Shown here: positions 7,368 through 13,095 of the stretch, piece after piece
How positions within the stretch are numbered: the stretch's first letter is position 1
How the letters are laid out: each line of letters begins with the position of its first letter
Assembly: GCA_030017475.1 (NCBI GenBank)
Contig: JASEIO010000041.1
Location: 1 to 13,124, forward strand
Direction of reading: 5' to 3'
DNA: 13,124 bases
From: a bacterium
GTDB taxonomy: Bacteria; UBA9089; JASEIO01
Program-made: the position numbers and the translations under genes
The notes under the pieces: model-generated
What the model was told of the DNA's origin: nothing
The model's database searches: none
Seen by the model: the letters and a program-made list of their open reading frames with translations, nothing else

Positions 7368-8203
7368 TAGGAACTAACCCCTTTCTCTTTAAGCTTAATG
7401 TCCATACTCCCTCTTCTATACCCTTCTAAATCAATAGTTATATAGGTATATCCTAACTCTTTAAGCCGGGAGACTATCTTTTCATTCAATCCCCTTTCAA
7501 AAACCCATGGTATCTCATTCCGATTTAACTCTATCCTGGCAAGATCTCCATAGTGCCTGACCCTTACCTGTCTAAGGCCTAATTCATGGATAAGGCGTTC
7601 TGCCTCATCTATCATCTGAAGAGCCTCTAAGGTAATCTTTACCCCATATGGAATTCGAGATACGAGGCATGTGAATGGGGGTTTATCCCATGTCGAAAGG
7701 TCCATCTCTCTTGATATGTAGCGAATCTCCCCCTTTGTAAGTATAGCGTCTTTAAGAGGGCTTCTTATCTTCAGTTCTTCCAATGCCTTTATACCTGGTC
7801 TGAAGTCAGATACATCGTCATAATTTGTTCCCTCAATAACATACCTTAATCCCTCATCTTTAGCCAAATCAAGTAGATTTTGGAATATCTCCCTTTTACA
7901 CAGATAACATCTATTTTCTGAATTATTTACAAACCCAGGAACTTCAAGTATCTTCATATCTATTACTTTATGGCGAAGAATATCGAGGTTTCTTGCCAGA
8001 TTTACTGCCTTCTTTATCCTCTTCTTTGGATAGGTCTCTGTCCCAACAGTTACAGCAAGACATCTATCTTTCAATACATCATTTGCTACTTTAAGTAAAA
8101 GGGTGGAATCTACACCACCAGAATATGCAAGGAGTACACTCTCCATATTTAGCAGAATCTTACGCAATCTTTTTATCTTTTTATCAATTGAAGTTCTATA
8201 CAT
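7367..8203 (-). CDS. larE: LarE-family ATP-dependent sulfur transferase (PP-loop)
   Basis: LarE enzymes adenylate a substrate through a PP-loop and insert sulfur, taken in the Lactobacillus plantarum enzyme from its own Cys176 to form the nickel-pincer cofactor. The 278-aa protein has the PP-loop SGGVDS (28-33), 'NRCYLCKREIF' (Cys99, Cys102), 'EGTNYDDVSDFRPG' (124-137) and 'FTCLVSRIPYG', in which Cys179 occupies the place of the sacrificial cysteine. Only one cysteine is seen in that region, so the three-Cys Fe-S cluster type of LarE is not obvious. No larA, larB or larC is nearby, so cofactor synthesis for lactate racemase is not supported by context; being coupled to DUF39 by TAATG suggests a role in sulfide or sulfur delivery (inference). 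The ATG at 8203 has only a weak Shine-Dalgarno. Upstream codons in frame contain no better start. Confidence 0.85.
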   Translation of the reverse strand: MYRTSIDKKIKRLRKILLNMESVLLAYSGGVDSTLLLKVANDVLKDRCLAVTVGTETYPKKRIKKAVNLARNLDILRHKVIDMKILEVPGFVNNSENRCYLCKREIFQNLLDLAKDEGLRYVIEGTNYDDVSDFRPGIKALEELKIRSPLKDAILTKGEIRYISREMDLSTWDKPPFTCLVSRIPYGVKITLEALQMIDEAERLIHELGLRQVRVRHYGDLARIELNRNEIPWVFERGLNEKIVSRLKELGYTYITIDLEGYRRGSMDIKLKEKGVSS

Positions 8204-8254
8204 TGCTGGTACAATCCCACCCTTTCTAATCCTTTCACCTACTCAAGCTGAACT

Positions 8255-9031
8255 TCACTCGTTCTTTTGTAATATCATCTTAGCTACCTTCTTCCCAGAT
8301 AATAGCATCCCACCAAATATCGGTCCCATCCTTGGACCACCAAATACAGCATTTGATGCCATCCCAGCTACATAAACCCCTGGATAGATCTCCTTGGTAT
8401 TCTCCACTATCATCCTTTCTCCAACCTCAGCCCACATGGGTCGCTCCCCAAGAAAATCGCCAGTTGAAGTAAGTAGTTTTTTACCAATCTTTCTCACGAT
8501 TATATGAGCCACCTCGGCACCATGGCCTGTGGCGTCTATAACATATCTTGATCTCATAGTCAAGGGATCGATATGGAGATGGGCTTCTCCGATAGCACTC
8601 CAGTTTAGGACAAGACCAGTTACCTTCTCCTCTCTAATCATCACATCCTCTACCGAGATGAGGTTGAAGATCTTTGCCCCAGCTTTGATTGTTCCATCAC
8701 AGATAGAAGAGATGGTCTCTAAGGAATCAGTAATGAAATAACCACCTTGGTACTCCTCACATCTTACTCCAAACTCATCAAGGATTGGCTTTGAGGCCTC
8801 CTGAAATACACACTTATTATACATCATCCCTCCACCCCACATACCACCACCAACTGCAAGCTTTCGTTCAAAGATGACCACTTTCTTCCCTTCCTTTGCC
8901 AAATAATACCCAGCAGTCATCCCTGCTGGACCAGCACCCGAAATGGCAACATCAGCTTCCATATAATTCACAAAATCCCGGTAGAAACCTTCCACTATCG
9001 CCTTGGAAATGACTATGTCATCCAACTTCAT
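8255..9031 (-). CDS. thi4: sulfide-dependent ADP-thiazole synthase (Thi4 family, His type)
   Basis: Thi4 makes the thiazole half of thiamine from NAD, glycine and sulfur using Fe(II). The 258-aa length matches archaeal Thi4. The Rossmann motif GAGPAG (32-37), 'ERKLAVGGGMWGGGMMYNK' (55-73), 'VIDATGHGAEV' near 163-173 and the C-terminal 'VYVAGMASNAVFGGPRMGPIFG' block (about 221-242) are all family signatures. At the position of the yeast suicide cysteine (Cys205, before MDP) this protein has His153 in 'LHIDP', as in methanogen enzymes that use free sulfide catalytically. The related ribose-1,5-bisphosphate isomerase of archaea belongs to another family, although some Thi4 entries carry that old name. 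The ATG at 9031 follows GGAGG by 7 nt. The 79-nt gap before it holds no THI-box riboswitch that I can recognise. Context with Fe-S and sulfur genes fits a sulfide-fed enzyme. Confidence 0.93.
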   Translation of the reverse strand: MKLDDIVISKAIVEGFYRDFVNYMEADVAISGAGPAGMTAGYYLAKEGKKVVIFERKLAVGGGMWGGGMMYNKCVFQEASKPILDEFGVRCEEYQGGYFITDSLETISSICDGTIKAGAKIFNLISVEDVMIREEKVTGLVLNWSAIGEAHLHIDPLTMRSRYVIDATGHGAEVAHIIVRKIGKKLLTSTGDFLGERPMWAEVGERMIVENTKEIYPGVYVAGMASNAVFGGPRMGPIFGGMLLSGKKVAKMILQKNE

Positions 9032-9110
9032 AAATCGACCTCCTTTTCAGATCCTTAGATTTTTAGAGAATCTATCTCTTATAATTCCATCCTGAAGAAT
9101 AGATACTGCC

Positions 9111-9413
9111 TTAGAATGTTCTTGCATCTGTAGGACATTCCTCCACGCACCTTCTACACCTAATACAAAATTCTGGAAGGGAACAAGTCTTACCATCACC
9201 TATTGCAACCTTTATATCCATTTTATCCTTTGGTATCTCAGCTATCACAGAGAATACTCCTTCGAGCACTGGTTCTTTCACAAGTGAAATTACATCCTTT
9301 ACTGGGCATATCTTGACACAAACACTACAACCTATGCATAAATCCTCATTTGTCTTAGGGACTTTTGGCTCAGTGGGAACTTTTAGCACTTTATGGATTA
9401 CCAAATCCTTCAC
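9111..9413 (-). CDS. nine-cysteine 4Fe-4S dicluster ferredoxin-like protein
   Basis: This 100-aa protein has two Fe-S motifs separated by a beta-rich spacer of about 40 residues. Cluster 1 is CIGCSVCVKICP (Cys26, 29, 32, 36). Cluster 2 is CIRCRRCVEECP (Cys83, 86, 89, 93), preceded by one extra cysteine, Cys77. The basic N-terminus (KVLKVPTEPKVPK) and the long spacer differ from simple bacterial 2[4Fe-4S] ferredoxins and recall electron-transfer subunits. The start is GTG; AGGTGA lies 6 nt upstream and overlaps the sufB stop codon, so its translation is tied to sufB. Electron donor or sulfur-transfer roles for the SufBC scaffold, Thi4 or DUF39 are all possible; none is shown. No exact family name was recognised. 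Confidence 0.85.
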   Translation of the reverse strand: MKDLVIHKVLKVPTEPKVPKTNEDLCIGCSVCVKICPVKDVISLVKEPVLEGVFSVIAEIPKDKMDIKVAIGDGKTCSLPEFCIRCRRCVEECPTDARTF

Positions 9414-9424
9414 CTGGAATCACC

Positions 9425-10777
9425 TCATAAAACCCTTTTTAGGCTTGTAGAGATTACCTTATCTATCTCGTGGCGCAAAAGGGGTGGAAAACCAGGGGTT
9501 TCGACATCTAAGAAACCTCGGGCTATCATTGATGTTGCCTCGTTTTCAGTTAGCCCTCTCGACATCAAATAGTAGAGTTCCTCATCGGCAATCTTTCCAA
9601 TAGCAGCTTCATGAGTTAGGTCTGCCTCTGGGGATATGCTTCTTAACTGAGGATAAGCCCATGCCTGTGCTAAAGGACTTAGCAATAAACCCCTACACTC
9701 TAAGTGCCCTTTCGTCCGTTTTGCATAACTCTTCAAGTTTCCCCGCATCTTGATTTTCGATTCATCAGTAGCAACTGCACGGGAAATTAGCTCTGCCCTT
9801 GTACCTTCATTAGAGAATATGATAGCGGAGCCGACATCGATTGAAGATTGCTCCACTCCAAGAATGATGCATCGTATTACAGCCTTTGCACCTTCTCCAC
9901 GTAATACTGCTGTTGGATAAGCCTGGTCACTCTTGCAGGGACCAATTATTATGAGGTTTTCTATATAGGTTGCATCTTTCTCAACTATGGCACCAATCTT
10001 TGGTCTGACGTGAAATTCTGGTCCAAAATTATGGATCATTGAATAAGTCACCTCGGCACCTTCTCCTACATATATCTCTGTAATACAGCCATGCAAACCT
10101 GCATTGCACCCAGATTGTGTAAGGCAACCAGATATCAGATGAAGCCTTGAGTGAGGTTCTGCTATTACAAGAATTCGAGGGAGTTGTGCATACATCTGTG
10201 TCTCAACAAAGAAACAGATCTGTAAGGGTAACTCAACCTTCACCCCCTGCTTAACCCAGACAAAGACCCCTCCCCTTGAATAACCAGCATTGTATGCAGT
10301 ATACTTATCAAGATTGATCGGGTAGATATGTGACCAAAGTTTCTCAATCCATGAATATCCTAAGACAGCATCCTCAATATCTTCTACAATCAACCCATCT
10401 GGATACCTTGAAAAGAGTGTCTGCTTTGCCTTTGAAGTAACCGAAAGGTAGGTTGTGGTAGCATCCTCTTGGAGCCTTGTTCCAGTTCTATCGTGCTCCG
10501 AGATTGACTGACCAGCCGATTCTGCTCGTCTTTTCATATCCTCCGAAAGTTCATCCAAACTTCTCCGAGGTGGGTGTTCTTTGCCAATATCTGGGCGGTA
10601 TGCCAGTAGGTCAAAATCAACCCCGAACCGGCAAGCAGGAAACCCCCGCTCTTCATAATCTAAGTATATCTCTCTTGCAAGGGAACGGCTCTTCTTGAGC
10701 CATGCAGGAAATTTCTTGTCATACTCTTCATATACATTCCCTAATTCCCTAATTACTTCCCGTTTCCTTTCATCCAT
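9425..10777 (-). CDS. sufB: SufB-type Fe-S cluster scaffold subunit (SmsB-like)
   Basis: SufB binds SufC and builds Fe-S clusters for transfer to apoproteins. The 450-aa protein has an N-terminal helical region, 'EDIEDAVLGYSWIEKLWS' near 132-149, the beta-helix core (about 170-370) and the C-terminal motif 'HEAAIGKIADEELYYLMSRGLTENEA', covering 389-414. His389/Glu390 match E. coli His433/Glu434, and Cys361 in 'LECRGLL' lies 29 residues before Glu390, exactly the Cys405-Glu434 distance of E. coli, so the catalytic set appears complete. Together with sufC alone, without sufD, sufS, sufE or sufU, this matches the minimal two-gene SmsCB systems of archaea and anaerobic bacteria; residue choice between SufB and SmsB needs a tree. 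The ATG overlaps the sufC stop by 8 nt (ATGGATGA), 9 nt after AAGGAGG. Confidence 0.93.
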   Translation of the reverse strand: MDERKREVIRELGNVYEEYDKKFPAWLKKSRSLAREIYLDYEERGFPACRFGVDFDLLAYRPDIGKEHPPRRSLDELSEDMKRRAESAGQSISEHDRTGTRLQEDATTTYLSVTSKAKQTLFSRYPDGLIVEDIEDAVLGYSWIEKLWSHIYPINLDKYTAYNAGYSRGGVFVWVKQGVKVELPLQICFFVETQMYAQLPRILVIAEPHSRLHLISGCLTQSGCNAGLHGCITEIYVGEGAEVTYSMIHNFGPEFHVRPKIGAIVEKDATYIENLIIIGPCKSDQAYPTAVLRGEGAKAVIRCIILGVEQSSIDVGSAIIFSNEGTRAELISRAVATDESKIKMRGNLKSYAKRTKGHLECRGLLLSPLAQAWAYPQLRSISPEADLTHEAAIGKIADEELYYLMSRGLTENEATSMIARGFLDVETPGFPPLLRHEIDKVISTSLKRVL

Positions 10778-11552
10778 ATTTTTCTACCTCCTTAACCCTT
10801 TCACATACCTGTAACCTTTCTATAAATCCTTCATAACCAACTGATTCAATACATGGTATTAAACAATCCGGATCTCCTCGATCAACAATCCTTCCATCAT
10901 ACATTATGTGGCATAAATTAGGCCTTAGGTATTGTAAGATATGACGGTGATGAGTTATGATCAATACCGCACACCCCTCCTCTTTTTGGAATTCATCGAT
11001 CTCTTTCCCTATTAATTTTAAAGAGTCAATATCAACTCCAGAATCAGGTTCATCCAGGATCATTAGATCTGGTCTTTGGGCAAATAATTGAGCAAGCTCT
11101 GAGCGCTTACGTTCCCCACCTGAGAAACCTAAATTTAAGTCGCGGGACAAGAATCGATCTACGGAAAGTCTAACCTTCTCTATATACCTACTTGCAATAC
11201 CTTCTTTTTCTTCTGTGGGATTCCAAGGTGGAGAGCCTGCAATTAATCGTAGAATATCCCTTAATTTTACCCCCCTTACCTCCGGTGGTGATTGATAAGC
11301 CATTCCGAGACCAAGACGAGCCCTCGAGGTTATATCATGTTTTCGTAAATCTATATCCTTGAAGCGAAGTTCGCCTTTAGTGATCTTATAGGTTGGATAG
11401 CCCATTATCGCTAAAGCAAGTGATGTTTTACCACATGCATTAGGACCCATCAATACATGAATCTCGCCTTTTGAGATATTGAGATCCACTCCCTTGATGA
11501 TTTCTCGCTTATCAACAGTAACCCGGAGACCTTTTATCTCTAATAGACTCAT
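10770..11552 (-). CDS. sufC: SufC/SmsC Fe-S assembly ATPase
   Basis: This soluble ABC ATPase drives conformational change of the SufB scaffold. The 260-aa protein shows Walker A GPNACGKT (36-43), Q-loop Gln87 ('YQSPPEVRG', characteristic of SufC), signature FSGGE (143-147) with the SufC-specific 'RKRSELAQL' after it, Walker B LMILDEPDSGVD (163-174) and the switch histidines (201-202). Walker A carries Cys40 where Ser, Gly or Ala is usual, which is unusual but should not abolish ATP binding. The ATG follows GGAGG by 8 nt. It is the first gene of the minus-strand sulfur cluster: upstream lie a leader of about 130 nt and a good promoter. It overlaps sufB by 8 nt. Confidence 0.95.
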   Translation of the reverse strand: MSLLEIKGLRVTVDKREIIKGVDLNISKGEIHVLMGPNACGKTSLALAIMGYPTYKITKGELRFKDIDLRKHDITSRARLGLGMAYQSPPEVRGVKLRDILRLIAGSPPWNPTEEKEGIASRYIEKVRLSVDRFLSRDLNLGFSGGERKRSELAQLFAQRPDLMILDEPDSGVDIDSLKLIGKEIDEFQKEEGCAVLIITHHRHILQYLRPNLCHIMYDGRIVDRGDPDCLIPCIESVGYEGFIERLQVCERVKEVEKYG

Positions 11553-11609
11553 CTCCGATTCCTCCTTTTCCTTAATTCTTTAGTTATCTCACATAGATCT
11601 TGTAATATA

Positions 11610-11629
11610 GTTGAATCTAAGACTTCAAC
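11610..11629 (-). promoter_or_regulatory. hairpin in the sufC leader
   Basis: On the minus strand GTTGAA pairs with TTCAAC, and a further T-C/G-A pair sits inside with a one-base bulge and a TTA loop, giving an 8-bp stem about 58 nt before the sufC ATG. There is no U-run directly after it, so it is not a typical terminator. It could shape the leader RNA or mark an operator. It may also be chance. Confidence 0.3.
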
Positions 11630-11648
11630 CTTTTGTAGAAATTTGCAT
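11625..11648 (-). other. seven-codon leader ORF, possible relic of an Rrf2-type regulator
   Basis: In the sufC leader an ATG at 11648, preceded at 8 nt by GGTGA, encodes MQISTKG and then TGA. This heptapeptide is very like the start of Rrf2/IscR-family repressors (MxISTKGRYALR), which often sit in front of suf operons. After the stop the same frame gives SLR, and a shifted frame continues open to the sufC ATG with a Lys/Glu-rich end (LRKRRNRR). The roughly 95 nt available is far too short for a whole Rrf2 protein. It may be a decayed regulator remnant, a leader peptide or coincidence. Confidence 0.25.
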
Positions 11649-11686
11649 TAGATCTTCACCTTCTAATCCTTGATTTTTTATAGGTA

Positions 11687-11715
11687 CAGATATCATATAT
11701 TAATAATTTTGTCAA
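11687..11715 (-). promoter_or_regulatory. promoter of the sufC-headed sulfur operon
   Basis: On the minus strand the -35 TTGACA (11715-11710) is followed after 17 nt by TATCTG (11692-11687), preceded by TGA so that it reads as an extended -10 (TGnTATCTG). The -10 alone is weak, but the perfect -35, spacing and extension make a credible promoter. Transcription would begin near 11680 and give a leader of about 128 nt. The -35 lies inside the 3' end of the decayed toxin gene, so the intact toxin, if ever present, would have overlapped it. Confidence 0.6.
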
Positions 11716-11974
11716 GTATTATCCAAAAAATTTCGACCTGTACGGATTTGGATAGGACACTATTAGAATCAAAACAGAAGGCGGAAGTTAGACCAAACCG
11801 GTTCATGATGACAAAACTCGTACAGTCGGTAAAGCTCAATCGCTTATCATCATACTTTTTGAATAGTGTATAAGCCTCTTCTTCAATTTCTGAAGTGACA
11901 TGGTAGATATGATAAAGTGAACTGACCAGTATTTCATCTCTAAACCGACAGGCTGCTGAGTGACTAACATACAT
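11693..11974 (-). pseudogene. C-terminal remnant of a VapC-like PIN-domain toxin
   Basis: The open frame of 93 codons has, from about codon 10 to 70, the typical C-terminal half of a PIN-domain ribonuclease: 'FRDEILVSSLYHIYHVT', then 'EEEAYTLFKKYDDKRLSFTD' and 'CTSFVIMNRFGLTSAFCFDS'. The conserved acidic Asp50 (in FTDCTS) and Asp69 (in AFCFDS) are kept. The N-terminal half, with the first catalytic Asp and the Glu, is missing: an in-frame TGA stands just before the first Met and no upstream frame supplies it. The tail after residue 72 no longer fits the family. A truncated antitoxin start lies 33 nt upstream. VapC toxins cleave specific RNAs; this copy should be inactive. Confidence 0.75.
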
Positions 11975-12006
11975 CCGAATCGCTCAAGGCGATAAAAGCA
12001 GAGGTG

Positions 12007-12111
12007 TCAACTTAGTTGAGAGACACTTTTGCCTTCTTCAACAGCCTTGAATTTAAGGGCCTTAAGCTTTTCACGAGGAAGTCTGATGTTGGTAGCAACT
12101 AAATCTTGCAT
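12007..12111 (-). pseudogene. truncated ribbon-helix-helix (VapB-like) antitoxin
   Basis: From ATG at 12111 the sequence encodes 34 residues: a beta strand 'VATNIRLPREKLKALK' followed by 'FKAVEEGKSVSQLS' and TGA. This is the N-terminal DNA-binding part of an RHH antitoxin; intact relatives continue after 'SVSQL' with a second helix and a toxin-binding tail. GGTGATAAG precedes the start. Together with the PIN remnant downstream on the same strand it marks a vapBC locus that has lost its middle by deletion. Confidence 0.7.
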
Positions 12112-12129
12112 CTTATCACCTTCAATATT

Positions 12130-12160
12130 ATTGTATCATGGTGTATAATGGTATTGTCAA
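12130..12160 (-). promoter_or_regulatory. probable promoter of the decayed vapBC locus
   Basis: On the minus strand TTGACA (12160-12155) is followed by TACAAT (12135-12130, 5 of 6 matches) after 19 nt, longer than ideal. The antitoxin ATG lies about 19 nt downstream of the -10. If still active, its transcript would read through the remnants toward sufC. Confidence 0.45.
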
Positions 12161-12198
12161 TTACTTTTTCTATAAATCCGATATAAGATCACCATAAC

Positions 12199-12237
12199 TA
12201 CCCATCTTCCGCACCCTGAAGGTGCGAAATCTGGGTA
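12199..12237. repeat. imperfect palindrome at the left end of the insertion sequence
   Basis: Two 17-nt arms (12199-12215 and 12221-12237) surround a CTGAA loop. Fourteen of 17 positions pair, including an unbroken inner CGCACC/GGTGCG and an outer TACCCA/TGGGTA. It stands between the toxin-antitoxin relic and the transposase, where an IS end or subterminal transposase-binding site would be. The exact IS boundary cannot be fixed because the right end is not in the window. Confidence 0.65.
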
Positions 12238-12268
12238 ATGTAATTTTATAGTAAAGATTATGCTATTC

Positions 12269-12310
12269 TCCTCCGATAACAATAATAAAAGGGACGTTAT
12301 CATAGGAGGA
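12269..12310 (+). promoter_or_regulatory. hairpin sequestering the transposase ribosome-binding site
   Basis: TCCTCCGATAAC (12269-12280) pairs with GTTATC (12296-12301) and, after a 3-nt ATA bulge, with GGAGGA (12305-12310), which is the Shine-Dalgarno of the transposase. A further ATT/AAT pairing is possible outside one mismatch, reaching the base before the ATG region. The 15-nt loop is AT-rich. Such anti-Shine-Dalgarno hairpins are known in IS elements to prevent transposase translation from transcripts that enter from outside. Confidence 0.55.
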
Positions 12311-12315
12311 AAATC

Positions 12316-13095
12316 ATGAAAAAGATTGATATTGAGAAAGCAAAGTTCTTTACCAAGGTTATAGGTTCTTTAGCACTTCTCAAGCCCTTTATGGAGAAGA
12401 TGGGGATTCGTGAGATTATAGATAGGACTTGTCCTGCTGATCCACAGAAACTTTTATCCCATGGAGTTGTAATTGAATTAATGGGAGCAAATAGACTTTT
12501 ATCACCATCTCCTCTGTATGCTGTAGAAGACTGGGCGTATCAAAGTGGGGTAGAAGAAGTCTATAAGATTGACCCCGGACTTCTTAACGATGACCGTTTA
12601 GGAGATACCCTTGATGCTATACACGAGTACATTCCTGTACTAAAAGGAGAGATCTCCTTAGAGGTAGCTAAAAGATTTCAGATAGGATTAGAACACATTC
12701 ATTGGGATCTAACAAGTTTCTATTTTGAAGGTGATTATGAGAACCAGGAGGAACAATATATCAAAATTGTCTATGCAAAGACAAAAAAGAGTGAAATGGC
12801 CAGAAAATCGGCAAAAATAGGTATCAATATCGCTAATGATGGCAAAGGGCCTGTCCCTATATTCTATGAACCTTTAGATGGTAATGCGACAGGTTTTGAA
12901 GCAACTATCGAGAATATGGAGAATTTGAAGAAACATTTGAAGCTGGATCGACTCATCCGTATTAATGACAGAGGCTGTTTTAGCGAAAAGATAGTAGCCA
13001 AAACAAGAAGAATGGGATTTCATCTTATCTCAAGTATTGCATGGTCACCAACATACGAATCTATCTTAACCCAAGTTCATGACTTCAAAAAATAA
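12316..13095 (+). CDS. IS1634/IS4-like DDE transposase, truncated by an early stop
   Basis: The 259-aa frame matches the N-terminal and central part of IS1634-type transposases: 'LLNDDRLGDTLDAI' (89-102), the first catalytic Asp in 'HWDLTSFYFEG' (Asp131), and the second in 'INDRGCFS' (Asp218) before 'GFHLISSI'. These proteins are usually well above 400 aa, and the region with the catalytic Glu is absent. The TAA at 13093-13095 directly follows an A6 run (AAAAAAT). In the -1 frame the sequence continues open to the window end as ISSVKSMGYNF, and the +1 frame is also open, so a one-base indel or ribosomal frameshift is plausible. The ATG follows GGAGG at 6-7 nt, inside the hairpin just upstream. 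Family is confident, exact subgroup less so. Confidence 0.8.
   Translation: MKKIDIEKAKFFTKVIGSLALLKPFMEKMGIREIIDRTCPADPQKLLSHGVVIELMGANRLLSPSPLYAVEDWAYQSGVEEVYKIDPGLLNDDRLGDTLDAIHEYIPVLKGEISLEVAKRFQIGLEHIHWDLTSFYFEGDYENQEEQYIKIVYAKTKKSEMARKSAKIGINIANDGKGPVPIFYEPLDGNATGFEATIENMENLKKHLKLDRLIRINDRGCFSEKIVAKTRRMGFHLISSIAWSPTYESILTQVHDFKK

Noticed and set aside
9032-9110. TPP (THI-box) riboswitch in front of thi4
   Set aside because: The 79-nt gap contains none of the conserved THI-box blocks that I can see, only a weak 5-bp AGAGA/TCTCT stem.
11610-11629. Intrinsic terminator ahead of sufC
   Set aside because: The hairpin is short and AT-rich and no T-run follows it on the minus strand.
11670-11873. 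Plus-strand frame opposite the toxin remnant
   Set aside because: It is antisense to the PIN-domain remnant, has no Shine-Dalgarno and no recognisable motif.
12238-12268. Transposase promoter with -10 at TATAGT (12247-12252) or TATGCT (12259-12264)
   Set aside because: Both hexamers are acceptable but neither has a -35 at a useful distance, so I do not annotate them.
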